Shown here piece after piece: positions 15,805 through 26,142 of a stretch of DNA of 64,000 bases. Each line of letters begins with the position of its first letter. The first letter of the stretch is position 1. The notes below the pieces were generated by a model, which had not been told where the DNA came from, ran no database searches, and was given only the letters and a program-made list of their open reading frames with translations. This stretch comes from Ralstonia sp. UBA689 (lineage in GTDB: Bacteria > Pseudomonadota > Gammaproteobacteria > Burkholderiales > Burkholderiaceae), in assembly GCF_002298975.1 (NCBI RefSeq), contig NZ_DBMV01000001.1, positions 310,001 to 374,000 on the forward strand, written 5' to 3'. Made by a program: the position numbers and the translations under genes.

Positions 15805-16611
15805 ATGCGGCTCCCGATGAACCACTTCAAGCGCGCGCTGGCCGAGCGGCGGCCGCTGATCGGCCTATGGCTGGCGATGGCGCATCCGTATCCGGCTGAG
15901 ATCGTCGCCGGGGCGGGTTTCGACTGGCTGTTGATCGATGGCGAGCACGCGCCCAACCAGTTGCAGTCAACGCTCGCACAACTGCAGGCGGTGGCGCCGT
16001 ATCCATCGCATCCGATCGTGCGCCCGGCGTGGAATGACTCCGTGGAGATCAAGCGTCTGCTCGACATCGGCGCACAGACGTTGCTGATCCCGATGGTGCA
16101 GAACGCTGAGGAAGCCCGTGCTGCCGTGGAGGCCATGCGCTATCCGCCCAATGGCATTCGCGGTGTCGGCAGCGCTCTGGCGCGTGCGTCGCGCTGGAAC
16201 CGCGTGGATGACTACCTCCGCCGTGCCGACGCTGAGATGTGCACGCTGGTCCAGGTGGAAACCGTGGAGGGTTTGACACATCTCGACGCCATGCTGGCGC
16301 TGGAAGGCGTGGATGGCGTCTTCATCGGTCCGGGCGATCTGGCCGCCTCCATGGGGCATCTGGGCGAGCCTGGCCATCCGGAGGTGCGCAAGACCATCGA
16401 CGATACGATCCGCCGCATCGTCGTCTCCGGCAAGGCGGCGGGCATCCTGTCTGCCGATCAGGCACAGGCCCGGCATTACCTGTCGCTCGGGGCGACCTTC
16501 GTGGCAGTCGGGACGGATGTGACGCTGCTGGCGCGAAGCGCCGAGCAACTGGCGCAGGCATTCAAGGGCGAAGGTGCCGCCAAGCCCCAGGCGGGCGGCA
16601 CCGTCTACTGA
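15805..16611 (+). CDS. hpaI: 4-hydroxy-2-oxo-heptane-1,7-dioate aldolase
   Basis: Class II, metal-dependent pyruvate aldolase, last step of homoprotocatechuate breakdown (pyruvate plus succinic semialdehyde). 268 aa from the ATG at 15805, which has AAAGGA at 15789-15794; alternatives are ATG 15817 and ATG 15748 through the repeat (19 residues longer). Family residues are present: GFDWLLIDGEHAPNQ (catalytic His), IVRPAWND (Arg), VQVETVEGLTHLD and GVDGVFIGPGDLAASMG (metal Glu and Asp). The gene looks intact although its pathway neighbours are broken. It could still serve as an aldolase for other 4-hydroxy-2-oxo acids. Confidence 0.92.
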   Translation: MRLPMNHFKRALAERRPLIGLWLAMAHPYPAEIVAGAGFDWLLIDGEHAPNQLQSTLAQLQAVAPYPSHPIVRPAWNDSVEIKRLLDIGAQTLLIPMVQNAEEARAAVEAMRYPPNGIRGVGSALARASRWNRVDDYLRRADAEMCTLVQVETVEGLTHLDAMLALEGVDGVFIGPGDLAASMGHLGEPGHPEVRKTIDDTIRRIVVSGKAAGILSADQAQARHYLSLGATFVAVGTDVTLLARSAEQLAQAFKGEGAAKPQAGGTVY

Positions 16612-16618
16612 CCGGCGA

Positions 16619-17089
16619 TTACTCGTCGCCGTTGAAGCGCGTCAGGATGTGCGGCGAGTCTGTTTCCATGACCTGGATCGACTCGTCGACGGCGGCGTAG
16701 AGCGCATCCAGCCGTGCCCGCCCGAGCTGCGCTTCAATGCGCGCGTATTCGGCGTTCACTTGTGGTTCCACATTGGCGAGGAACTGGCGGCTCTTGGGCG
16801 TAAGCGAGATCACCTGCCGCCGCTGGTCCACCGACGAGCGCGTGCGCACGATCATCTCGGATTGCTCCATGGCCGCCAGCATGCGCGTGAGGCTCGGGCT
16901 CAGGATCAGGCATGCATCGGCGAGCTGGTTGGGCTCCATGTCGCCGGTGTCGTTGAGCGTGCGCAGCACGCGCCATTGTTGCTCGGTGATGCCGTGCTCC
17001 CGCAGGATCGGCCGAAAGCGCGCCATGAAGGTTTCACGCGCGCGCAGCAGCAAGTGCGGCAGATTGCGGTGCTTGAAGGTGGATGCCAT
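16619..17089 (-). CDS. hpaR: MarR-family repressor of the hpa locus
   Basis: 156 aa from the ATG at 17089 (MASTFKHRNLPHLLLRARETF). Winged-helix MarR domain: HGITEQQWRVLRTLNDTGDM, SPSLTRMLAAMEQSEMIVRT and DQRRQVISLTPKSRQFL. The N terminus and overall sequence fit HpaR, the repressor of homoprotocatechuate meta-cleavage operons. It is convergent with hpaI, 7 bp between stops. It appears intact, so it may still repress hpaG through the palindrome at 14092-14105. Confidence 0.9.
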   Translation of the reverse strand: MASTFKHRNLPHLLLRARETFMARFRPILREHGITEQQWRVLRTLNDTGDMEPNQLADACLILSPSLTRMLAAMEQSEMIVRTRSSVDQRRQVISLTPKSRQFLANVEPQVNAEYARIEAQLGRARLDALYAAVDESIQVMETDSPHILTRFNGDE

Positions 17090-17108
17090 GGGTGCCTGCC
17101 TTATGCCT

Positions 17109-17918
17109 TTATGCATCCCGCAGGGCGGCGACCACGGGCGTGTGGTCCGAGGGCTGCTCCCACCCGCGCGGTACGCGGTCGATATGGCATGACTGGCATA
17201 GCTTGGCGAGTTCAGGCGAGAGCATGATGTGGTCGATGCGCAGGCCGGCATTGCGCTTGAATGCGAACAGCCGGTAATCCCACCAGGAGAAGAGCTTGTC
17301 TTCCTGATCAAACATACGGAAGGCGTCGACGAGCCCGGCGCCTTCCAGCGCACGAAAGGCCGCACGTTCTTCCGGCGATACGAGGTTCTGGCCTTCCCAC
17401 TTTTTCGGATCGTGCACGTCGCGGTCTTCGGGGGCGATGTTGAAGTCGCCCAGCAACATCAGGCGCGGGTGTTCGGCCATTTCGGTCTTCAGCCACGCTT
17501 GCAGCGCTTCAAGCCAGCGCAGCTTGTAGACAAATTTGTCGGAGTCGAGCGCCTGGCCGTTGGGGAAATACGCCGAGATGACCCGCACGGGGCCGCCCAC
17601 CGCTTCATAGGTGGCGGCAACGATGCGCTGCTGCTCATCGGCAAAGCCCGGGATGTTCTTTACTACGTTCTGGCCTTCCGGCAGCGCAGCCTTGCGCGCG
17701 AGGATCGCCACGCCGTTGTAGGTTTTCTGGCCGGTGAAGATCGATGCATAGCCGGCAGCATCCAATTCGGCCAGCGGATAGCGATCGTCAGGCAGCTTGA
17801 GTTCCTGCAGGCAGAGCAGGTCGATGGGCGTGGCGTCGGCCTCGCGTTCGGCCAGCCATTGCAGCACTTGGGGCAGGCGGACTTTGAGGGAATTGACGTT
17901 CCAGGTGGCGACGCGCAT
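17109..17918 (-). CDS. xth: Exodeoxyribonuclease III
   Basis: AP endonuclease and 3'-5' exonuclease of base excision repair. 269 aa, family length. Motifs of the EEP nuclease fold are complete: MRVATWNVNSLKVRLPQVL at the N terminus, LLCLQELKLPDD (metal Glu), LLGDFNIAPEDRDVHDPKKW (Asp, Asn), FAFKRNAGLRIDHIMLS and EQPSDHTPVVAAL (catalytic Asp-His). It lies 19 bp upstream of hpaR on the same strand, so read-through into hpaR is possible. Confidence 0.96.
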   Translation of the reverse strand: MRVATWNVNSLKVRLPQVLQWLAEREADATPIDLLCLQELKLPDDRYPLAELDAAGYASIFTGQKTYNGVAILARKAALPEGQNVVKNIPGFADEQQRIVAATYEAVGGPVRVISAYFPNGQALDSDKFVYKLRWLEALQAWLKTEMAEHPRLMLLGDFNIAPEDRDVHDPKKWEGQNLVSPEERAAFRALEGAGLVDAFRMFDQEDKLFSWWDYRLFAFKRNAGLRIDHIMLSPELAKLCQSCHIDRVPRGWEQPSDHTPVVAALRDA

Positions 17919-18036
17919 GGGGAATCGGTCCTTGCAAATGGTGACGGCGCATACAACCGGTGCCGTCCAGAGCGTCCGTTATTGTGCCATCACCGGCTTG
18001 AGGTAGATTGAGTGTCATGCCGCCACAGGAGCCCGC

Positions 18037-19308
18037 ATGGATTTCGTGATCCGCAACGCCAATCTTCCCGACGGACGCACTGCCATCGATATCGGCATTG
18101 AAGCGGGCCGTATTGCCGCCGTGCAGCCGATGCTACCGGCGCGCGGTGCCGAGGAATTGGATGCCGCCGGCGCGTTGGTCTCGCCGCCGTTTGTCGATGC
18201 GCATTTCCATATGGACGCGACGTTGTCCTACGGCCTGCCGCACGTGAACCAGACCGGCACGCTGCTGGAGGGCATCACGCTGTGGGGCGAACTCAAGCCG
18301 ACGCTTACGCAGGACGCGCTGGTTGAGCGTGCGCTGCGCTACTGCGATTGGGCTGTGGCGCGCGGCCTGCTGGCGATCCGCTCGCATGTGGATGTGTGCG
18401 ATCCGCGCCTGCTGGCCGTCGAGGCGTTGCTGCACGTCAAGCAGCAAGTTGCACCGTATCTGGACTTACAGCTTGTCGCCTTTCCGCAGGATGGCGTGCT
18501 GCGCAGCCCGGACGCGTTCGACAACCTCAAGTGCGCCATTGAGATGGGCGTGGATGTGGTCGGTGGCATCCCGCATTTTGAGCGCACCATGGCCGATGGC
18601 GCCGAGTCCATCCGGCTGCTGTGCGAATTCGCCGCCGAACGCGGCCTGCGCGTCGACATGCATTGCGACGAGTCCGACGATCCGCTCTCGCGGCATATCG
18701 AAACGCTCGCCGCCCAGACGCACCGCCTGGGTTTGCACGGCCGCGTGGCCGGCTCGCATCTCACGTCGATGCACTCGATGGACAACTACTACGTCAGCAA
18801 GCTGCTGCCGCTGATGCGCGAGGCGGGCGTGGCGGCGATCGCCAATCCGTTGATCAACATCACGCTGCAGGGCCGGTCCGATACGTATCCGAAGCGGCGC
18901 GGCATGACGCGCGTGCCCGAGCTGCTGGCGGTCGGCATCGACGTCGCCTTCGGCCACGATTGCGTGATGGACCCGTGGTACAGCCTGGGCTCCGGCGACA
19001 TGCTGGAGGTGGCGCACATGGGCCTGCATGTCGCGCAGATGACCGGGCAGGATGCCATGCGCCAGTGCTTTGCCGCCGTGACGGAAACGCCAGCACGCAT
19101 CCTCGGCCTCGAAGGGTACGGCATCGCGCCCGGGTGCCAAGCGGATCTGGTCGTGCTGGACGCACGCGATCCCATCGAGGCAATCCGTCTGCGCGCGACG
19201 CGCACCTTGGTGATGCGGCGGGGTAAGGTGGTGGCGCGCACGCCTGCGCCGCACGCGGTGCTGTCACTGGCAGGCCGCCCGCAGCACGTCGCTTTTCGTC
19301 AGTCCTAA
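18037..19308 (+). CDS. codA: Cytosine deaminase / amidohydrolase
   Basis: 423 aa TIM-barrel metallo-hydrolase. Metal ligands follow the cytosine-deaminase pattern: FVDAHFHMDATLS (HxH near residue 54), MHCDESDD (His), and VAFGHDCVMDPW (Asp). An upstream AGGAG supports the ATG at 18037. The enzyme converts cytosine to uracil and ammonia; related family members use isoguanine or N-substituted amides, so specificity is inferred. No codB permease is adjacent. It is convergent with prlC, with a terminator between. Confidence 0.88.
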   Translation: MDFVIRNANLPDGRTAIDIGIEAGRIAAVQPMLPARGAEELDAAGALVSPPFVDAHFHMDATLSYGLPHVNQTGTLLEGITLWGELKPTLTQDALVERALRYCDWAVARGLLAIRSHVDVCDPRLLAVEALLHVKQQVAPYLDLQLVAFPQDGVLRSPDAFDNLKCAIEMGVDVVGGIPHFERTMADGAESIRLLCEFAAERGLRVDMHCDESDDPLSRHIETLAAQTHRLGLHGRVAGSHLTSMHSMDNYYVSKLLPLMREAGVAAIANPLINITLQGRSDTYPKRRGMTRVPELLAVGIDVAFGHDCVMDPWYSLGSGDMLEVAHMGLHVAQMTGQDAMRQCFAAVTETPARILGLEGYGIAPGCQADLVVLDARDPIEAIRLRATRTLVMRRGKVVARTPAPHAVLSLAGRPQHVAFRQS

Positions 19309-19312
19309 AGAA

Positions 19313-19346
19313 AACGCCGCTTCGGCGCGAGGCACGAAGCGGCGTT
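19313..19346 (-). terminator. Intrinsic terminator of prlC
   Basis: Perfect 12-bp stem (19313-19324 with 19335-19346), 10-nt loop; on the minus strand it is followed by TTTTCTTT. It lies between convergent codA and prlC. Confidence 0.85.
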
Positions 19347-19373
19347 GGGTGCGAACTGCTTTATCAGCTTTGC

Positions 19374-21491
19374 TCAGGCAGGTTCGGCCGTGACCACCAT
19401 TCCGCCATGGCGCAGCAGCGCGTCGATCGATGGCGCGCGGCCACGGAAGGCCGTGAACGACTCGATCGCCGGACGGCTGCCGCCGACAGCCAGCACTTCG
19501 CGGCGATAGCGCTCGCCGGTCTCGGCGTCGAGCACCGAGCCGCTTAGCTTGCCGGCTTCCTCGAATGCCGCATAGGCATCCGCCGACAGCACCTCGGCCC
19601 ACTTGTAGCTGTAGTAGCCCGCCGCATAGCCACCCGCGAAGATGTGGCTGAACGTGTTCGGCCAGCGCGACAGCTCCGCCTGCGGCACCACGTGGAAGCG
19701 GTTGTTGACCTGGCGCGAGAGCTCCAGCACCGACGTCGCGCCCTTCGGATCGAAATCCGTATGCAGATGCATGTCGAACGTCGAGAACACGATCTGGCGC
19801 AGCGTCGCCATGCCGTTCTGGAAGTTCTTCGCGGCCAGCATGCGGTCGAACAGCGTACGCGGCAGCGGAGCGCCGGAATCCACATGGCGGGTCATGCGCG
19901 AGAGCACTTCCCATTCCCAGCAGAAGTTCTCCATGAACTGCGAGGGCAGCTCAACCGCATCCCATTCCACACCGTTGATGCCCGACACGCCCAGCTCGTC
20001 CACCTGCGTGAGCATGTGGTGCAGGCCGTGGCCGAATTCGTGGAAGAGGGTGATGACCTCGTCGTGCGTGAACAGCGCGGGTTTGTCACCGACCGGACCG
20101 GAGAAGTTGCAGGTGAGGTAGGCCACCGGGGTTTGTACGTGCTGGTCAGGCGTATTGGCCAACACCTTGCGGCCACGTGCGTCATCCATCCAGGCGCCGC
20201 CGCGCTTGCCTTCGCGGGCGTATAGATCGATGTAGAACTGCGCGAGCAGCTCACCCTGGGCAGATTCCACGCGGAAGAAGCGCACGTCCGGGTGCCAGAC
20301 GGCGGCCTGTTCCGGGCGGATCTTGACCGAGAACAGCGTCTGCACGACGTTGAACAGGCCGTCCAGCACGGCGGGCTCGGGGAAGTACTGCTTCACCTCC
20401 TGTTCGGAGAACGCGTAGCGCGCCTCGCGCAGCTTTTCCGAGGCGTAGGCCATGTCCCACGGCTCAAGCTTGTCGATGCCGAGCGTGGTCTTGGCGAAGG
20501 CTTGTAATTCCGCCCAGTCTTTCTCGGCAAACGGGCGGGCGCGGTCGGCCAGTTCGCCCAGGAAGCGCAGGACGTCCTCCGGCGAATCGGCCATCTTCGG
20601 CACGAGCGACACCTCGCCGAAATTGCGATAGCCGAGCATGTGGGCTTCTTCGGTGCGCAGCGCGAGCTGTTCGGCCATGTTGGCGGTGTTGTCCCATTCG
20701 GGCTTGCCGCCGCCGTACTGCGCGCCCAGTTCGGACGCGCGGGTGACGTTCGCCTCGTACAGCGTGCGGCGCAGTGCGCGGTCGTCCGCATACTGCAGCA
20801 CCGGGAAGTACGATGGGAAATGCAGGGTGAATTTCCAGCCGGCGGCGTTCGGATTGTCGCGCCGGGCGGCTTCGCGGGCAGCCTGCTTGGTGTCGTCGGG
20901 CAGGCCGGACAGACGGGCTTCGTCGTCGATCAGCAGCGCATACGCGTTGGTCGCATCCAGTACGTGGTCGCTGAAGGCCTTGGTCAACTGTGCCTGCTGC
21001 TCCTGGATGGTGGCAAAGCGCGGCTTTTTGTCTTCCGGCAGTTCAGCGCCGCCGAGGCGGAAGCCGCGCAGTTCGTTGTCGAGCAGCTTCTTGCGGGCTG
21101 GCGTGAGAGTGGCGTATTCGGCACTTACGGCGATTGCCTTGTACTTTTCGAACAGTGCCAGATCCTGGCCCAGGCCCGACCAGAATTCGGTCACGCGCGG
21201 CAGGTTGGCTGCGTGCGCTTCGCGCAGGGCAGGCGTGTCAGCCACGGCGCTCAGGTGGCCGACGATGCCCCAGGCGCGGCCCAGCGGCTCGGTGGCGTCT
21301 TCCAGCGCGGCGACGACGGTATTCCACGTGGAAGGCGTGGCCGCATCCTTGACCTTGGCGACAGCGGCCGCGGCGCGCTCAAGCAGCACGTCGATGGCCG
21401 GCGTGATGTGCTCGGGGCGGATATCCGCAAAGCGCGGCAGACCGGAAAGATCGAGCAGCGGATTGTTGGCTTGGAGCGAGTTGTCGGTCAT
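19374..21491 (-). CDS. prlC: Oligopeptidase A (M3 metallopeptidase)
   Basis: 705 aa, family M3. The zinc site is HEFGHGLHHMLTQ near residue 475, with the third ligand in NGVEWDAVELPSQFMENFCW downstream. The N-terminal half is the helical lid domain typical of thimet-type enzymes. It degrades signal peptides and other cytosolic oligopeptides. It follows folD on the same strand with a terminator-like hairpin between them (21526-21561), so it may be transcribed separately. Confidence 0.95.
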   Translation of the reverse strand: MTDNSLQANNPLLDLSGLPRFADIRPEHITPAIDVLLERAAAAVAKVKDAATPSTWNTVVAALEDATEPLGRAWGIVGHLSAVADTPALREAHAANLPRVTEFWSGLGQDLALFEKYKAIAVSAEYATLTPARKKLLDNELRGFRLGGAELPEDKKPRFATIQEQQAQLTKAFSDHVLDATNAYALLIDDEARLSGLPDDTKQAAREAARRDNPNAAGWKFTLHFPSYFPVLQYADDRALRRTLYEANVTRASELGAQYGGGKPEWDNTANMAEQLALRTEEAHMLGYRNFGEVSLVPKMADSPEDVLRFLGELADRARPFAEKDWAELQAFAKTTLGIDKLEPWDMAYASEKLREARYAFSEQEVKQYFPEPAVLDGLFNVVQTLFSVKIRPEQAAVWHPDVRFFRVESAQGELLAQFYIDLYAREGKRGGAWMDDARGRKVLANTPDQHVQTPVAYLTCNFSGPVGDKPALFTHDEVITLFHEFGHGLHHMLTQVDELGVSGINGVEWDAVELPSQFMENFCWEWEVLSRMTRHVDSGAPLPRTLFDRMLAAKNFQNGMATLRQIVFSTFDMHLHTDFDPKGATSVLELSRQVNNRFHVVPQAELSRWPNTFSHIFAGGYAAGYYSYKWAEVLSADAYAAFEEAGKLSGSVLDAETGERYRREVLAVGGSRPAIESFTAFRGRAPSIDALLRHGGMVVTAEPA

Positions 21492-21525
21492 GGCGGGCTC
21501 AGGGTTGGGGAAATCAAGGGGACAA

Positions 21526-21561
21526 AAAAAGCGTCCGATCCATCAGGTTGGGACGCTTTTT
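21526..21561. terminator. Bidirectional terminator-like hairpin between folD and prlC
   Basis: 11-bp stem AAAAAGCGTCC (21526-21536) and its complement (21551-21561), 14-nt loop, T-run on either strand. Reading on the minus strand it follows folD. Confidence 0.8.
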
Positions 21562-21609
21562 CCATTTCCAACAGGATCAGGTGAAGCTTACGCCGCCAGC
21601 GCAGATCCT

Positions 21610-22470
<861 letters not shown>

Positions 22471-22556
22471 GGCTGGGCGGAGGAGGGAGAAGGCAAAGCG
22501 CGATTATAAATCGCTACCTTCTTCCCAACCGCCCACATGGTGTTTTGCGATGCCGT

Positions 22557-23192
22557 TCAGCTATTGCGCGACAGGGCCAGGCGCAGAAGGTCGGCCACCG
22601 TGTTCACGTTGAGCTTTTCCATGATGTTGGCGCGGTGGGCTTCCACCGTCTTGATGGAAATGCCCAGGTCGTCGGCAATCTGCTTGTTCAGGCGGCCGGC
22701 AACGATGCGCTCGAGCACCTGCTGCTCGCGCGTCGTCAGCTTGCCCAGCAGATCCTTGGCGGCTTTCTGCTCGCGGGCGGCGGAATCCTCCGTGCGGGCC
22801 TTGCTCAGCATGCGCTCGACCAGTTCGCGCAGTTCGGATTCGTCGAACGGCTTTTCGATGAAGTCGACGGCGCCTTTTTTCATGGTCGATACCGCCATCG
22901 GCACGTCGCCGTGGCCGGTGACGAAGACGATTGGCATGCGGCTGTTTTCGGCCAGCAGGCGGTCTTGCAGCTCGGGGCCGCTCATACCCTGCATGCGCAC
23001 GTCGAGGATCAGGCAGCCGACGCCTTCGGCGCGCTTGTCGTCGACCAGGAATTCTTCAGCGCTGCGATAGGTGCGCACGGTATAACCGTTGCCTTCGAGC
23101 AGCCACGTCAATGAGTCACGCATGGCTTCATCGTCGTCGACGACGAACACGGTTTCGTTGCGCGGGGCAACTGCTGTGGGCGTTGCACTCAT
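22557..23192 (-). CDS. FixJ/TtrR-like LuxR-type response regulator
   Basis: 211 aa. Receiver domain (residues about 14-130) with acidic pocket VVDDDEAMRD, phosphorylation site Asp64 (LILDVRMQG), Thr in VTGHGD and Lys in IEKPFDESEL. The C-terminal LuxR helix-turn-helix (about 145-207) reads LTTREQQVLERIVAGRLNKQ then IADDLGISIKTVEAHRANIM. It probably receives phosphate from the sensor kinase encoded 62 bp upstream. Its targets are unknown; the next gene, folD, is an unlikely sole target. Confidence 0.95.
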   Translation of the reverse strand: MSATPTAVAPRNETVFVVDDDEAMRDSLTWLLEGNGYTVRTYRSAEEFLVDDKRAEGVGCLILDVRMQGMSGPELQDRLLAENSRMPIVFVTGHGDVPMAVSTMKKGAVDFIEKPFDESELRELVERMLSKARTEDSAAREQKAAKDLLGKLTTREQQVLERIVAGRLNKQIADDLGISIKTVEAHRANIMEKLNVNTVADLLRLALSRNS

Positions 23193-23254
23193 GGAGGAGT
23201 CCTCTCGTTCTGCGTTTTACGTTTTAAAACCGATTGACTGCGGATTGCAGCGGA

Positions 23255-25825
23255 TCACAGTGGATTTAGCGGCAGGACGATTTTAAACGTACAGCCGATC
23301 CCGTCGGCATTGTTTTCCACCCAGAGCCTGCCGAGGTGGGATTCTATGATGGAGCGGCAGATGTTCAGGCCCATACCCATCCCGTCGGACTTGGTGCTGA
23401 AGAACGGCTCGAACAGGCGCTCCTTGGTGCTGTCGTCCACGCCCGGGCCCTGGTCGATCACCTCGATCAGCACGGAATTCTCCGGGTCGTCGATCCGGCG
23501 CGCATGCAGGCGCAGCACGCTCGCGGCGCGCAGGCGCGGGTGGGCGGCCATGGCCTCGGCCGCATTCTTGAGCAGGTTGACGAGCACCTGCTCGATCAGC
23601 ACGGGGTCCACATACAGATGCGGCACGTCGGCCGGCAGGCGCGTGAGGATGGTGATGCCGCGCCGCGTGGCTTCCAGCTCGGCCAGGCCGACGGCGTCGG
23701 CCACGATCTCGCGCAGGTCGGCCTCGCGCCGTTGCGGCTGGCTGCGTTTCACGAACCCGCGGATACGCTGAATGATGGTGCCGGCGCGCACGGCCTGGGC
23801 GGAGGTCTTCTCCAGTACCGGAATCAGTTCCTCGGGCGTGCTGCGCCCGCTCTTCAGGCGCCCGACCGCGCCCATGCAGTAGTTGTTGATGGCCGCCAGC
23901 GGCTGGTTCAGCTCGTGCGCCAAAGACGATGCCATCTCGCCCATCGTCGTCAGGCGGCTGGTGAACTGCAGGCGCTCTTCATGCTGGCGCGTCATTTCCT
24001 CCGCAGCCTTGCGCACGGTAATGTCGGTGGCGATCTGCATCTGTGCGAGGTGGCCGTCGACCCATTGGATATAGCGGCGGCGCACTTCGAACCACTTCTG
24101 CATCGACGGCACGTAGATCTCGCGCGCATCCGCCGCGTGCGGCGTCAGCTCGGAGGCGGGCAGGCCGGCGTAGGCATCGACCAGGTCGAGCGCGTCGCTG
24201 GACACGTCGTCCGTGTCGACGTCTTGGCCGGAGAGTTGCAGGTGCCCAAAGGCCTCCCAGCCGAAGAGCTGGCGGTAATAGCGGTTGGCGAACAGCAGTT
24301 CGGCCTTGTCGGTGGAAAGCACGGACACGGCCGCGTCCAGGCTCTCCAGCACGGTGGTGAAACGGTCGTGCGCGGCAGCCAGGTCTTCACGTGCGCGCTT
24401 GGGTTCGGTGATGTCAGTGATGGAGCTCATCCACCCCGTGTGCCGGCCGCGCGCATCGATCAGCGGCGAGACATACATCCGCGCATAAAAGCTCGTGCCG
24501 TCGCGGCGCATCATGCGCAGCTCCATGCCGTTGGCCGGGGCCTTGCCGCGCAGGGTCAGCTCGATCTGCTTCTGCATCTCGCCGATCTCGTTGGGCGGCC
24601 AATATGGGAAGGGCGGCATGCGGCCGACCAGCTCGGCTTCCGTCCAGCCGATCATGCGGCAGAACGCGGGATTGACGTAGGTGATGCGGCCGTTGAGGTC
24701 GAGCGCGCGCATGCCGATCACCATGGAGTTCTCCATGGCGCGGCGGAACGACGTTTCCGCCAGCAACGCGCGCTGCGCCTCGGAGCGGCGGCTGGTGTGG
24801 CGCCACACGCTCCACAGGCTCCAGATCACGAAGCACGACAGGCCCGCCACCAGCCACATCAGCATGTTGTTGGGCAGGTTGGTCGGTGCCGGATACGCCT
24901 CGGCCCGCAATGACAGCGAATGCCCCGGCGGGTCGAGCAGCACCTCGTACGAGGCGGCCGCCTTGGGGACCGGCCGCAGCGACGTGCTGGCGCGGATCAC
25001 GTTGTTCTTGTCGACCAGCGAGAAGCGGTAGCGGTCGGTCAGTTCGCCCGGCAGCAGTTGCGTGAGGATGCCGGTGACCGAATACATGGCGCCCACCGTG
25101 CCGAGGAATTCGTTGTCGCGCACGATCGGGACTTCCATGAGCATGAAGCTCTCGCCGCGCTCGTTCTGGATCGGGCGGGAATAAACGGCGCGCTGCGTTT
25201 CACGCGCGGCATCGTAGGCGGATTGGATCTCGGCTTCGAGCGGGTGCTCGCGCGTTTCGCGCACGCGGGGGACGAACTCGGAGTTGGCCGGGAACGCCCA
25301 GCGCGGGCGGCGTGTGGCGTCCAGCCAGTTGATGAAGACCAGCTCGGGGTTCTCGCGCAGGAGCTGGCGGGCGGCATCGCGGTAGGCGCTCGGATCGAGC
25401 TGCGCGGCGCCGATATCGCGCGCCAGGGCAGCCACCTGGTCCTGGTTGCTCTGCAGGGACAGCCGCACCTTCTGCTCGGCCCAGGCGGCGTCGCGGTAGA
25501 GGGCGTCGCGCTGTTGCTGCACTTCGGTGGCGTGCAACTGGTACAGGATGAAGATCATCGCGCCGGCAAACAGGACGATTGCCACCAGCGGCACAAACAT
25601 GAACCAGTTGGTCGTCCACAGCCGGCTCAGGCGCGTCATCCACAAGCGGCGCGGCATGTTTGGGCGCGCGCCTTCATCGGGCGGCAACTCGGGTGCGGGC
25701 ACAGGAACGGGCGCGGCAGGCATTGGCGGCTCGGGCGACCGGGCTGGGTCCTGCTGGGCGTGGGAAGGGGAAAGCATGATGGGCGGACGAACGCCGGAAT
25801 TCTGCGGAGATTGAGGAGTGGACAT
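23255..25825 (-). CDS. Two-component sensor histidine kinase with extracytoplasmic and PAS domains
   Basis: 856 aa. A Pro-rich cytoplasmic tail (residues 1-60) precedes TM1 (about 75-97, FMFVPLVAIVLFAGAMIFIL). A large periplasmic sensing domain follows (about 98-315), then TM2 (about 320-342). Two PAS domains lie at about 365-475 and 485-610. The dimerisation helix carries SLAHELNQPLAAINNYCMG with the phospho-His near residue 635. The C-terminal ATPase has NLLKNAAEAM, DQGPGVDD and GMGMGLNICRSI. The arrangement resembles FixL/DctB-like kinases, but no haem-binding PAS is evident. It forms a pair with the downstream response regulator. The ATG at 25825 is assumed; later starts would lose part of the tail only. 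Confidence 0.93.
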   Translation of the reverse strand: MSTPQSPQNSGVRPPIMLSPSHAQQDPARSPEPPMPAAPVPVPAPELPPDEGARPNMPRRLWMTRLSRLWTTNWFMFVPLVAIVLFAGAMIFILYQLHATEVQQQRDALYRDAAWAEQKVRLSLQSNQDQVAALARDIGAAQLDPSAYRDAARQLLRENPELVFINWLDATRRPRWAFPANSEFVPRVRETREHPLEAEIQSAYDAARETQRAVYSRPIQNERGESFMLMEVPIVRDNEFLGTVGAMYSVTGILTQLLPGELTDRYRFSLVDKNNVIRASTSLRPVPKAAASYEVLLDPPGHSLSLRAEAYPAPTNLPNNMLMWLVAGLSCFVIWSLWSVWRHTSRRSEAQRALLAETSFRRAMENSMVIGMRALDLNGRITYVNPAFCRMIGWTEAELVGRMPPFPYWPPNEIGEMQKQIELTLRGKAPANGMELRMMRRDGTSFYARMYVSPLIDARGRHTGWMSSITDITEPKRAREDLAAAHDRFTTVLESLDAAVSVLSTDKAELLFANRYYRQLFGWEAFGHLQLSGQDVDTDDVSSDALDLVDAYAGLPASELTPHAADAREIYVPSMQKWFEVRRRYIQWVDGHLAQMQIATDITVRKAAEEMTRQHEERLQFTSRLTTMGEMASSLAHELNQPLAAINNYCMGAVGRLKSGRSTPEELIPVLEKTSAQAVRAGTIIQRIRGFVKRSQPQRREADLREIVADAVGLAELEATRRGITILTRLPADVPHLYVDPVLIEQVLVNLLKNAAEAMAAHPRLRAASVLRLHARRIDDPENSVLIEVIDQGPGVDDSTKERLFEPFFSTKSDGMGMGLNICRSIIESHLGRLWVENNADGIGCTFKIVLPLNPL

Positions 25826-26142
25826 CTGTGCAACTGCGCAAAACCAAGTGTAACGGCAATTAACTCATGGGTCGCCTGGGGAAACCGCTTGGTGAGGCGC
25901 ATTTGGTAGACATGAAAATGCTGCGGTGCAGCGTCAAAAGTGCTTTGTTTTGCATCGCCGCAATATTCCACATTATAAAAAACAATATCGCAATTTGAAA
26001 ATTCAGCTTGTGCTGCATTTGTGGGTGCCCATAGAATCAGCGCAAAAGTTGGGGTGGCCCGGCTGTGCCTTGCGAATGCATGTATCGCTGGGGCGCCTCC
26101 CAAGAGACGCATCAAACGTTACTGCTACCCAAGGAGACCGCC
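25826..26142. other. Divergent intergenic region: sensor kinase / aceE
   Basis: 317 bp, AT-rich in the middle (about 25960-26000). It must hold promoters for both the kinase and the pyruvate dehydrogenase operon. A candidate aceE promoter is annotated separately. No PdhR-like site (AATTGGT...ACCAATT) was seen. Confidence 0.6.
26008..26037 (+). promoter_or_regulatory. Candidate sigma-70 promoter of the pdh operon
   Basis: TTGTGC (26008-26013), 18-bp spacer, TAGAAT (26032-26037). It would start transcription about 100 bp before aceE. Confidence 0.4.

Noticed and set aside
25826..26142. PdhR operator for the pdh operon
   Set aside because: No AATTGGT-type inverted repeat found by eye.
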